Shown here in pieces: positions 1 through 12,500 of a DNA stretch of 64,000 nucleotides. The stretch covers positions 499,622 to 563,621 of the forward strand of contig CH003176.1 of assembly GCA_000149265.1 (NCBI GenBank). The letters are read 5' to 3'. A model generated the notes under the pieces. That model was not told where the DNA came from, did not search any database, and saw nothing but the letters and a program-made list of their open reading frames with translations. The stretch comes from Ciona savignyi. Lineage: Eukaryota > Chordata > Ascidiacea > Phlebobranchia > Cionidae. Both the position numbers and the translations under genes were made by a program. The number at the start of each line of letters is the position of its first letter. Positions within the stretch are counted from its first letter, which is position 1.

Positions 1-3000
1 TTTAATAAGATTCAAAGAAAGAATATGAATGATATTAAACGCCCTTTATCATGGATAATGTCGTGTGATCCAATATACTAAAAATAACTCGAAGAATTTA
101 AATTTAGTTCAAGTTTTATTTCTGGTTGACAAAGCAAATCAACTCACCGTTATAAGATCTTCGCATTTTTTCAGTCAGAAATGAATTTCCCAGATATACA
201 TCCATTGCCCAAGAATGCCAGCTTGGAAATGTACAGACCAATTTTATACAACAGTTGCTTGTCGAAGAAGTTGCTAAGAAAACAGCGAACTGTAGGCTGC
301 TCAAAACAAAATGAAACGGCTCTCTAGATTCGGGGGCAAAACGCAATTGTTTTGATTGGTAATTCAGCCGAATCGGTTGGTGGAACGAAGGGAGTCCGGA
401 TGCGAAAACACTCCAAGATGCAATATTTATTAGCGCGCCGTGGTGCTCAAAAATCGCTGGTGTGGATAAGGTAGCCTTGTTTCGTGTGCGCTCACAATGG
501 AGACTAGTATTTTCCCACATGCCAGGGCAGGGAACGGTGGCCAGGTTACCCCAATGCGGTACGAACTGACTGCAGGGGAGTGGAGTGTGACGTTTGTACA
601 CAAACAACTGCAATTACTGCGCCCGCGTGGGGACTGGGACCGAACAGTTTTTGACTTTGGTCGCGTTTTCTTGAGCGTTCGATTTGGCCCGAAATAACAA
701 GTACAACTGTTCCGGTTAAAAATTGATGATTCCTCCGATTGGATTTCATGCGAGCCCACTTATCTTTGGCTTTTCGCATGGCCGCCCACCCGCGAATGTT
801 TGAAAGTAAACATCATCGCAGCCAAGCGCTCTTACGTCACTCCGGTAAAACGCGCATGCTTCGATCATTGACTAAACAACAGAAACCGCATCAAATGCAA
901 AGCGCAGAGGTGCTAGCTTCGACCTTGGCAGATACCCGAACATTCGAACAAGGCGCAATCAATCAAACAGAGCAAGAAACACAAACCGAGTCGCATAAGC
1001 GAGACAGAGAACAACCACTTCGTCGAAACTGAGTTTGTTTGTTGAAGTAATCAAGCCACTTACCGTTTCAAACTTATCGAACGCGTTGAGAACTATTTCC
1101 GATGTCAGCAAACGAAAGACACGAAATGTCGCGGTATACACAGTGGAATTTAGCGTATATTATTACAACCTATGTCGCCATGTTTTTTACAGAGAAAATG
1201 GAGTCTATTCCTCTTTGACGGGCTTTCAAAACAAAAATGAAGAACATGAATATTCAAAGCAATTCGAACCGATTTTTGAAAAAATAGCTTAGCTGAAATT
1301 TTGCTAGTAATAAATAAGCTTTACAATGCGTCACCTTATTACCGTATGTAACACTCATTATGTAAATATAAAAAAGATTAAATTCGGCCATTTTTCTTGC
1401 GATATTATGATTATGGTCACTGGTCCAATGGACAGTTTAATCCCTAAATTCCTGACTTCCCAATCAAGTGATTACGGAATTATGGAGAAATGATGAATCA
1501 GCATGACGTCATAAAAAAAGTAACAAAAGGGTCAATTTAAAATGTAACAAGGGAATTGAAGAACACCAGACACTAACAATATAGCTTACGTTGAGTAATG
1601 TATGACATGTACTGTCTAGGTATGGACAAAACACAGGACCGACTGAGTTGTTTTGTTGTGTTGTATTGCACCAAGAAGAAAGAATTGCGCAAAAAAAGAA
1701 AGAAACAGGGTTGTTTATCTCTACCAGTATGTCTTATACTAAAAAAGCGATATTTCTTTGACGTACGTTTAAAATCATTTTGTTCTCGTATTGGATTCGC
1801 GTTATCGAATCAAACTGACGCGTTCGAGAGGTTTATCACGGTAAAGCAAACCTCTTGGAACTGTGTTTAGACGGCCCAGTTTGTTACTCCGAGGTTGATC
1901 GGGAACAAACAACGAGAAACCAAGGAATAAACAACGAGCACAATGCAAACACGCGACTAAAGACCGGCCATAAAACCTGAAGGATATTTAGTAGAATTAC
2001 CTATGGGGGTACGTGAAACGGGGGTCTTTTAGAGTAAGTTAATACACACAGGCCACTATACATGCAGTGGAATATCAAGTGACGATTCCGCTGCTCACAA
2101 ATCATGGGCTCGAACTTTATTTGACGAAAACGTAGCTTATCGATGACAAACATGGCGAAATTTGCACGCAGCGGATTAAAGACGTCAACCCAGCAATTGC
2201 TATAAACCATTGACGCAATCTAAATATTAACTGATAAAACTTCGAATCAGTGTTACACTTTGGAACGTTTTCAGACAATACGTTGAATAATAGATGAAGA
2301 ACCTTAGAATCGGACCTGAAAGAGCCGTGAATTAAGGAGTATTTTTTGCCACAACAAAGCATTACTTTGGTATCATGTACCAATGCCTGCACAGGTAATC
2401 GATTACCTGGTATAAAATATTAATCGACTTTGCGTGTGATACACGGGAATTTACAAAGAGCCCAAAACTTTAGGGAACGAAAAATCGTACTCAGCTCAGA
2501 TTTTTTTTAATAGCATCCAGCTTCGATCCCATGATGGTCTAATCACCAAATTTGTTTTTGATAAGAAAATCGGTATACGTTAACCATTCAGCTGCACAAC
2601 CGTTTCGACACGAAAGTCAGTTACACCAGAAGGAATTTCTTTTTCAGTTGTCCTGGGCGTTCCACGTATGGCAAATATGTTGGCAACATCCGATACAGTT
2701 TATCATACAACGGGCAGCAGGTATGGGTAGTCCAGTAACCAGTAATCAAAGGATAAAACCTCTTCAAAGAGATTACACTTCCGCATTACGAAACCAGGCG
2801 ACTCGATAATCCGCAATTGCTTACGAGCGAGCAGACGATAATCAGAACCTACATGGCTTACCTGGGTCGCAGGTGATGTGATGCAAAAAGGAACCTGGAA
2901 TTTGCCACTATTATTATCGGCTACACTTCTTCATGGATAAAATTAGAGTTTAAACTGATAATAACGTGTGTGCCTCGTTTGTTAAGCTGTAATTTCAAAT

Positions 3001-3334
3001 GGCAAGCAACTTGACTGGTTTCGTGCAACTAGACGGCTGTAATTGGCCGGTATTTACTTTCAATCCCGAAGGAGAAATAGAGTTATTTCAACAGACAGTT
3101 GAACTAACTGTCCAGATGCATTTTACGACCCACGGCAACACTTTTAATACAAATGTTATCAGTTAACATTTAATGCGGTTTGGATGGACAGTGGCTAACA
3201 GACACACGAAACCCATCAAGCGCCTGATGGCATATTTTGAGCGTTGTTTGGACACATGATCAAAGTGGAACATTAAACAGATTTACGGCGCAGGTTTGCC
3301 GTTAAATGAGCCCGTGGGACGATTAGCGGAACGA
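1..3334. other. No supported gene
   Basis: About 330-1,030 is GC-richer than the rest and open in several frames on both strands, which is composition rather than coding evidence. The best plus-strand ATG frame (748-1032) has no recognisable content. A palindromic CRE-type TGACGTCA lies at 1,504-1,511. The remainder is AT-rich and featureless by eye. Confidence 0.5.
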
Positions 3335-3552
3335 TTAGCGGCGTGCGGTTCGCTGGACGACAAAACTAATTCGATTCCGATCGACGAACGGCGGGGGCAG
3401 TATGGCGCTAAGCTCATAACAAGGTAATTGCCCGGTCGGGAGCCGGACTACCGGGCAGTGACATGTGGGGCTGGGATTAATGTTTGAAGAAGATTCTGTT
3501 TCGGAAACTTCGCGTTTTTTCACTGTCGGCGGAAGAAAAGTCACGATTGATG
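3335..3552 (-). CDS. Unrecognised gene, likely terminal exon
   Basis: After a TACTGCAG acceptor the frame reads (A)SIVTFLPPTVKKREVSETE, SSSNINPSPTCHCP and ends RISFVVQRTARR-stop. The two leading bases complete the single base left by the exon at 7213. A possible internal donor (CCG|GTAGTC) after CHCP means the second half could be intronic. The intron before it is about 3.7 kb. Confidence 0.45.
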
Positions 3553-6500
3553 CTGCAGTAATAGGAAATCGCGCGATTTTTGCAGCGTTTCATTGTCGGC
3601 GGGGCCTTTAATGACGTCGACAATGCGCACTGTGATCAGGAAATGTCACGTTCAGAGGAAATGCAATATGTCCTTGGACTTTTGTCTCAAGGTGTGAAAG
3701 TGGAAGTGGTCAGTCATTAATCTGAATCTGAATGCTGACGTTCAATTATTGTCTTTGGAGCTTCGCCGCCATATTTCAACATTGCAGCTGCAGGAAATGC
3801 TTCGAGGCGATCGGTAATTACCATCAATATTTTCAAGAATTGGACCAGATTCAGCGGTAAAAAATGAGCAACGTAAACACATAGCTCGATGCCGGCGAAT
3901 CGAGGTTCGTTGAAGCTATGCTCGAGGCGTAATTTCCAGCCTCGCGCTGCCCCCTATCAATCAACGTCAAGTAGCCCAACCCGCAGCGGAAGACATTGTC
4001 GTCTACAGCTTAATGGCGATAGGCTATTCAAATTGTATACGTGTTGTAGGGTATTACATGCTGTTTGCATAATGCATTGCCGGGTGCACATGACGCTAAT
4101 CCTCCACGGAACAGCACTCATTGTTTGGAAACAATCAATGACTGTTGAACAATCGCGGATAATGAGCAGCGGCACCAGTTCGGGCGGGCATTGTTTCAAA
4201 AATCGATGTCATAATAGCCCTTATGACATCTGTAGAATAGGCAGGTACGAAACCACAATTTTGTCTCTTGGGTCGAACTTACAACGCGATTTTGCATCCA
4301 AAACCACAATTTTGAAAACAGCTTTCGAAATAATCATCACGTTCAGCTATGAAAAGGGCAATTTTGTACCGATAACATCTGCACCAGAATAACAATTTAT
4401 ATCACATGTTGACATTCAAGCCGGAGCCAATATAGTCCTAGCAAAAATATGTTTTGAAGTCGAAAACGGGGCTGTTGATAAAGTTCCCGATAAAATAATA
4501 TTTCAAGACAATTTTCGATCTTTCACCGTTTAATACGCTTGAAACAAGAATCAAATTGAGATGTGTTGTTTTGATACTTCACCTCGTTTAAACGTGCCAA
4601 TATCATTTTAAACGCGTGCACTTTATATATTTTATTCATCGTGCCATGGATCATTGGACATACAAATGCATATCGCCATGCTAGCTTCGGCGATAGCTTA
4701 TTTTATCACCCTCACACCCCACCGTGGGAAGGCAATACACAATCGGGATAACAACAGGAGAACAATCCCCCCGTTAGAGCTGCTTACGTTATAGTTTATG
4801 TTTATGTTTTCTCTTTATTAAATTAAAGAAGAATGGCAAAATTATTTTAAATGACGGGAAAATATTAAAACGTCTGAACTACACTAGATTAACTGTTCAG
4901 TTAATACACTTGACGTAGCCGTAAAAACCTTAATCAAACAAAAAAATGCGACAACAAACTTATTTTAAATAAAAATTAATTAAATAAAAGTGTGCAAGCA
5001 CGTTTTAAGTTGCTATATAAAACTGTGACAATCAAAAAATAAATTCCCGCAGTTTTAGTTATTGGAGGATCAGGTAAATTTGGCAGACTTAACAGGCAGT
5101 GAAGTTCAGGCAACGCCGATGCCTTTGGCGTTGGCAAATGGCGCCTTGTGCGTGACGTATACACGCCGCAATACGCCGTCGCGCTACGCCGACCAGAAAA
5201 TCTTAGAAGAACACTATTTTGGGTGGTCGCAATTGACCGGAACATAACTTAGCAGTATCGTAAATGCCGTCTTGCTAAGGTGGTGTGAGACGTAAGGCAT
5301 CAGCCACACAATAGCTGGAACAGCGAACGCGTATCATAAAATTCAAATCCTCAAACAAGAAGTTATTTCAGCTGCAAAACATTGATTCCAGGTTCCAGGC
5401 AAGTACTAAAGGAATGACAGAGAAACTTCAAACACTTGCCACAAAACAGTGAAAACATGGTATAAATAGCTATAGCGTTGGTGATCCTAAGAAACATATA
5501 ACAGAGCGCGTTCGGTAATTAGTCTTTGATGCCACTCCACCTCGCACCTGGTTCGAACCTGGTACAAAGGACCAACGGTTGATCGCCAACCAATGCTCTA
5601 CGGCTTGATTAGTTGAACTCATACGATTCAACCCGTGCGCGACAAAAGTATACAAGTGCGACGTAAGTGTTACATCATGGTGTAAAAAAGGGCTGTCGCA
5701 ATCTGTAGGCACGGCGACGTATAATTTGACTTCGTTTATGAAGCATATATTACTTTGCTTTGATTAGTGAAGCGTTTATATGGTCTTTGGACAAAACGTC
5801 GCTAACTGCCGTCTATACATAACATAAGTCAGGTCGAATTAGAGCTATTACTGGAGAAATTACTACGGCGGGAAATCTTAAATCGGCAGCGGCGCGTCGC
5901 GAATATAGATATCAAAGCGGATATTCCCTTGATCTTGATAATTGAACATAGGATCACGCCAAAGTCACTACAGTCGTCGATATCGACCTAATGGCGGCGA
6001 ATTTTGCAATCTGGAATTAACGCGAATAAAACGGATTAAACGCAGCTGTACGCGCAAATCGGACAATACAAAGCGTGAACACAAACAAAATGCAACACAA
6101 CCTTCGAACCGATAAGACAAAGTCCTGACCCATTTTGCTTAAAACCTTTAGGTTGTAGGGCGCGAATTAATTGACAACAGTTTTATAATTTGGAAATAAT
6201 GCTGGAAACCGTAACATGTAAGCATTTACCATAAGATTCCAAAAAGAAACATTTCTACAGCTTAAATATATGCCAGTTATAGCATAGTTTACCATATTTA
6301 TATCCATAAAGGTACTTGGCAATTGTACATATATTGTATATCCGCGACTGAATAAATTAAGTCACAATCATAGGGTATCACAGAATAATACTTGGCTTTA
6401 TTCCCAGGGATTGGAAAACGGTGGGAACTTTATCATGCAACCAATCACATAACCTTAGGCCAATCGTCGGGTTAGAGAAACCACTACAAAGTGTTTAAAA

Positions 6501-9500
6501 CGATGAAGAAATTAATACAGTTTGAGTAACCCATTAAACCACTAGGTCCTAGCCATCCCCGAGATTTGCCTTGCTCAGAGACAACTAGATAGCAACCGGT
6601 TTCGATCCTATTACCTTTCAATTAACGGGCTTATGCGTACAACGGGACGGAATACCACATATATATTTATGAAGTCACTTTAAACATACAACCTCCTTCG
6701 ACTGGTTTTGTTGTTTTTGTATATATGTATATATAGCACTCAAAGTAATATACCAATGTTTCGCTATACTGAAACAAAAAAGCATTTGTTCGGTGCCAAC
6801 GTAAACAAAAGTCAGGACAAAGCTTTTAAAACAAATAAATGATCCACATCACTGCTTTCCAAAAGTTATATATAGACCTGTAACCTGAGATTGAAACAGT
6901 GCATTTTATGCGCTGAAATAACTGACTAATTAAAAAGGAAAGTAATGAAAAAAAAAACTAGTATTGATTTATGGTAATTCTGAGTTTTTCTTTGTTTTCT
7001 AATTGTTAATATACAAACAGGCTCACATATTGATCGAATTAGCGTCCGCGATATCACCTTTTAGACGTTTAATTGAATTTTCTTGATATTGACAGCTGCC
7101 TCCGAGTTGACTGAAACTCGGCAGGGAAGGGACGCATAGGACACGCTCAGGCACAAATGGATTACCATGGTAGGGATACAAATACAAAAATAAATATAAA
7201 CTTGTTTCTAACCTTTACTGGGGTGCGGGGTTAATCTTGGGGTCGTCGAAGTTGGAGGGTGAGCAGGAATATCCATGTTTAGGTTGGGGTTTGATTTCAT
7301 TTCGGGGGTTGTATGTATCCGAGGGGTGACCGTGGATTCGTGCTTGTTGAGCATTCGTGGAGTGGTCTCCGATACGATACCCTGTTGGGCTAGTCTTGCC
7401 TGGTATTCCGAAAGCTCGGGTTTGTTGGGTGGTATGCCTGACGCAGTTACCGAGTCAGTGTCACGTGACCCATGGCCCTTCTTCTGACGCAACAGACTGG
7501 CAACGTCACGTCGTCTGTGACGTACGGGTGACCTTTCAAGCGGAACGGGTTGAATTTTTTTAGGGTTCGTTTTGGAGAGCAGCTGAATGATTTTTTCTTC
7601 GTCGTTCGTACTTGGTCGCTCCACCGGATGTGACGTAGGCCAATTGGGACGCGGGGATTCTGACGTCATAATCGAACTGACCTGGGCAAGAAAGAAAACG
7701 ATTCAAAAACGGCACAGAAAATCGGAACGCAGGTTAAAGTCAATTTACCGGTGCGTGTACTATTAGTGGCTCGTTTGATATTGACGTGCCGATCCGGTGC
7801 AACTGACCGTCTTTACCGAAGTACGTGACGCAATGCACACTGCGTTGATGCCGAATGCCGCGACAAGTGGCGTTCCTCGGGGGAATTCCCCACGAACGGG
7901 TTACTTGTTTTGGTTGCATGTTATCAATGCTACGGTACATTTAATTAAACCAAATGTATTAACTACAATTCCTGTTAATAAAACGTATGTTTTGTTGCCA
8001 CCTGTGCTTATTTTAACATTTTGTTCCAAAAATTCTGCAAACATTCGTATAATACCGTGCTGCAGTATCCTAAAACTGTTTTTTACTTAAACTTATTAAA
8101 TAAAACACTTTAACCATGCAGTCTATGATCCGACGTTTATATATCTCTCTAACGTAATCAACCCACAGAACAACAGCCGTTTGGATCTGATAGTTTGCGA
8201 ATGCTACGTTATCCGACTCCCAGTTGGCTCACTTTTCCTGCATTATTTATCATTTCAAACTTGAAGGGTTTCTCACGCGGCATGGCAGTTTGGCTGGCTC
8301 GGGTACGCGCTTGACTGCGCGGGTACGAGTCAGGACTTCGATTTATCAGGGAAACCTCGGAGCGCGTGCGAGGATGGCGGGATAAGACGCTCCCTCCCAG
8401 CTTATAAGACCGAGACGTCGAAATATTGACTTTACAATGCGGCTGGTAATCCACTAATGTCAGCAAAGATCAAAATTACGGGCAGAAAGAAACGCGTTGA
8501 TACCAGCGTGTACTCGTGGCTAAGCGGATTCCAGGCGAATTTTGGAAAAGGCCATTAGGAAAATCGAAGCTCACTGAAGCTTCAATCCTGCCAATATTTT
8601 TGACTTCAACTTTTTTATCAAGTCCCCAAAATCGAGACAGTGAAATGAGATTGTATCCGCTGTAGCTATCTTTGAAAATCTCTCACGTGATACACGATAG
8701 CTGACTGATGCGTTCGTCTCATTTCTAAAACAAGATAAAATCTAAACGTAAATGCCAGAATAGTATACAACATCTATATTTCAAGTTTCTTGAAATGGCA
8801 ACAGGGAGAGAAAAAAGAGAGAACCGGGAAATTCATTTGCGACATGACGGAAATTTCAACCAGAATCGAATGACGAATATTTTAGATTGTTTATTTCGAA
8901 CTTTAAATGAATAACATTAATTTCAATTAAAAAAAGAGGAAAAACGGCAAACAAGACATTATAATTTGTTGATGCACATTAGTAAAAACACGACAAAAAA
9001 TATTAATTTTATCTTGTTTTCTAACGTAGCGACTGTCGCAATCTTGGATTTCTAGCTTGCTGTCTAAGACTATGCTTGCAAGTACGTCGGGCAGTGTACA
9101 ATATCTCAATCTGCTTATAATAATGCCGAGGGGTTAGTTATTGATGTTGAAACTGATTAGCATCACTACCCCAGGGAAACCAATGTTATTTCACTTATTG
9201 CTTATTTCCAATCGAACGAGCAACCAGATTTTCGCGACGAAGTCGTATATAGTTGCGCGATGAAGCATCAGCGCGACATTGTCTCGCAATTAACTTTGAA
9301 TCGCGGTCAGGGGCAAGGCAATTCAAATGCTGATGAAGATTCTTAATTCTGCTCTACATTGCAAAACTCATGCAAGAATTACGTCCACATTTCCTATCGC
9401 AGATTAATATGCATGTTATGCAATTATATTTTTGCTGTTCTAGAAGCAACGCAGAAAGGCGCTCGATATATGAGTGTAAGTTCACTGTTATCAGTACGTC

Positions 9501-12500
9501 GCCAGTTTTACATTATCGCTAACGAAAGGAGAATTCTACTCATAAAGCATACTACTTTTCATATCTCTGATGAAATATTGATAGTGCGAAAATGCGAATT
9601 TTGGCTAAGGCTAGCATGTTTCAAATAATCCGATAATGAACGGCTAAGGCTGTGCGGTCCTGCGAAGTGCGAGCATACGTGTTGCGAGAAACGGCACGTA
9701 TTCGGAAATTAGGGGGAGAACTTTGAAGGCAAAGTAGGAAAATCGGATGTGGGGTGTTACAAAGAATTTCAAGCTGTTGTCCTTTATCGTAAAACATAAC
9801 AAGGCTTGGATTGCGTGACAAAGCATAGAAAATCCTGGTCATTTAGAGAGCTTCCAAAACGGAACAAATAAACTTGAACGCGAAATTCCGCGTCATTCAC
9901 CCCCGTGGATGAAAACAACCGGGACTGTGAGAAGATAGAACTGAATATTGAGTGAAAATTGGCTTAAGTTATGAAGGTCACAGACTGCGCTTTGGCGAAA
10001 ATTTGCTTTTATTTCCCAACGGGAGACTTCGAACCTCTGTCGAAATAAATTGCCGGTCGGTGGGAAAAATAAATTTCTTGCTTGGGTTTTGAATTTTTGT
10101 GAGGAATATATGAACCGTTTATATTGACACTTATAAATTGGAAGTAATGAAATCAACCGTAACCCTACCGTAATGTCTTATGTATGTATCTCTTGAAAAT
10201 AAATTGCAAGTAGCGTTTGAACAGAGACTAACTAGGAAGTTCGTTATCGAAAAAGTATTTGCAGTTACTTCAAGACAGGCAATTAAGAGCCACATACAAA
10301 CACACACATTGCCGACCGATCTGTAGAGGACCATTAGCAAATTAACCTCTGCAAATTATCGCTTACATAGAGGACTTATAATGACTGAATCAACATTAAG
10401 TGACCGACCATTATACGCTCCATCGGAGGGTGTAAGTTGCGTGAAGTCAAAAAGGGCGTAGATCCCTGGTAAGCGAAGCTTGTCTGGATAAGATAACTGA
10501 AGGGCTCTGCTCGCTTTGTACAGCGGAAGTATTGGTCTTATAAGCGCGGGGAGTCCCGAAATTAACTTATTCAAGCATGATATAGAAATAAAATTGGACA
10601 AGCACCATGATAATGGCATTGGTACGTCGTTGGCCACGATCTTTATTTTTATATCTTGTATTCCGCTGGTCTTGTTATTCCCAAATCGAGAATACAATCA
10701 AAACAAATGATATCTCTCGCACCATTCAGATAAAAAAAAATTGCCTGCTGTCAGGTGCTTGTATAATTTGGTTAAATTCAGCAACCGCCGACCTAAGCCA
10801 AAATCAAATCTCGTCGTACATAACTATAACAGATTCGATGGAATAAACTTTATTGCTATGTTAAGCTTAATGTAAATTGTGATAAACTTGTCGTGAACTG
10901 GCCCAGAAACCGCAAAACAATTTCTTGAAGTTACTTTATTATTCAGGCATTCTGCAACGATAAAGTGAGTGATCAATGATAGAAGACGAGTTTTTTTCCG
11001 GAGAGCAATTTCCCATCCTTGAACATCGGCTGAGGTTTCCTATCCAGGCGGACTCAAATACCTTGCGGCTAACTGAGCTTGTTGTAATGCCCTATCGGCT
11101 TCGGGCTGGACAACGAACAACCAAGGAAATTGCGTGAAATAGAAAATAGAAAAGCGATCGGTCATTAACACGCAAGGACATGGGCAAATATTGACCCATC
11201 GCTTCAATGATTGGCGTGCTGAAGGAGGGTAAGGGTCCCGGAAGGTTGGTTAAGGGGGTAAGGGGTAAGCGATGGTTAGCCGAGGGTGACTAAATCAACA
11301 AAAATCTCAGAAGGTTCGTTATTCTGTCGTCAATGCCATCAATCAAACTAGAAGGGGACGAGAGTTCGCTGGCTGATCAGGAACATATACCATGTAGCGT
11401 CGTTTAAATGGCGACGTTAAGCCATGGTCACTGGGCGGTACATTAACTTGGGATTCTTAATCGTTTTTTTATCCTCGGATTGCGTTTATGCAGGAGTAAC
11501 CAGAAAAATATGAAATGATAACATAGCGTTCAACATACCTCATGGTCTGCCGCTCGGTCAGATGCAGTGCTCATGTACTTCTCATTAGCTTGGCTTTTGT
11601 GAAAGCTTACGTCACTTCCTGTTAGCGTGGACGGCCCGTCGTCACGTGACGACTGTGGACGGTCGTTGCTATGGTGACCACTGTCTGTGCCATTCACGTG
11701 ACAGCCTTCTGAGGGGGTAATCAAAGATAAAGCTTTGTACGGTGGTGTGGCCGAATGGTTAAAACGACCGATACATATATATATATTTTTGCACAAAAAA
11801 ACGACCTTAATGATGATCCCATGATGGGTTCGAAACTTAGTCAGGTAAGAAACTAAAACAAAAACTTGATGTTTTTATCCGAACAGTCTGGTAATAAAAT
11901 ATTTAAAAAAAGCTAAAGGTTTTGTGTACGCATACAAATACCTGACATGACAGCATGCATTTCAATACATCTACTATTACATGCAATTATAAGTTAGCAT
12001 TCTTACTAGAGCGACTCTACTGAGGATATAAGTACCTTGGAAGCATGTGTACCGGCCGTGATAATGATGAGGGGCGTAGTAGAAATAAGCTGCGAAATTT
12101 AAGATTTGTTTGGTTAGCTGCTGCTCATGCAATAAGTAAAGGAAAGTGACTGAAGTGGCTTTTTACACCGTCTCGGCGATAAATAAAGAAGCACCAACTA
12201 ATAGTATAGACAGGTACGGCCTATTGACTCCGCAGGCGATGTAATTTGTCAAATCAAAAGCCAAGGCACTTCGCAGTTCAGTTTTTTATGAAATATAATC
12301 ACAAATAATGGAAACCACAGAACACAGTATAGACAAGCTTTATTAAATTGCACTAAAATCAACGGCGACGGCTGCTAATGTATCCAGGTTTATTCTGTAT
12401 GCGTTTTAAAGCAACAAAATTCGAAGGAACGAGGCACTCGGTGTACTTCTTATACCCTAAACCAACATTTTTGAGCTGAAAGGGGTGGCTTTTACAAGCG

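Noticed and set aside
116-613. 165-codon minus-strand ORF
   Set aside because: It starts with TTG, has no recognisable motif, and lies in a GC-rich stretch open in several frames.
3889-4392. 167-codon plus-strand ORF
   Set aside because: It lies in the intron of the minus-strand gene, is Cys/His-rich without pattern, and has no supporting splice sites or homology that I recognise.
5527-5610. tRNA gene on the minus strand
   Set aside because: Box B is good, but the T stem does not pair and no full cloverleaf forms.
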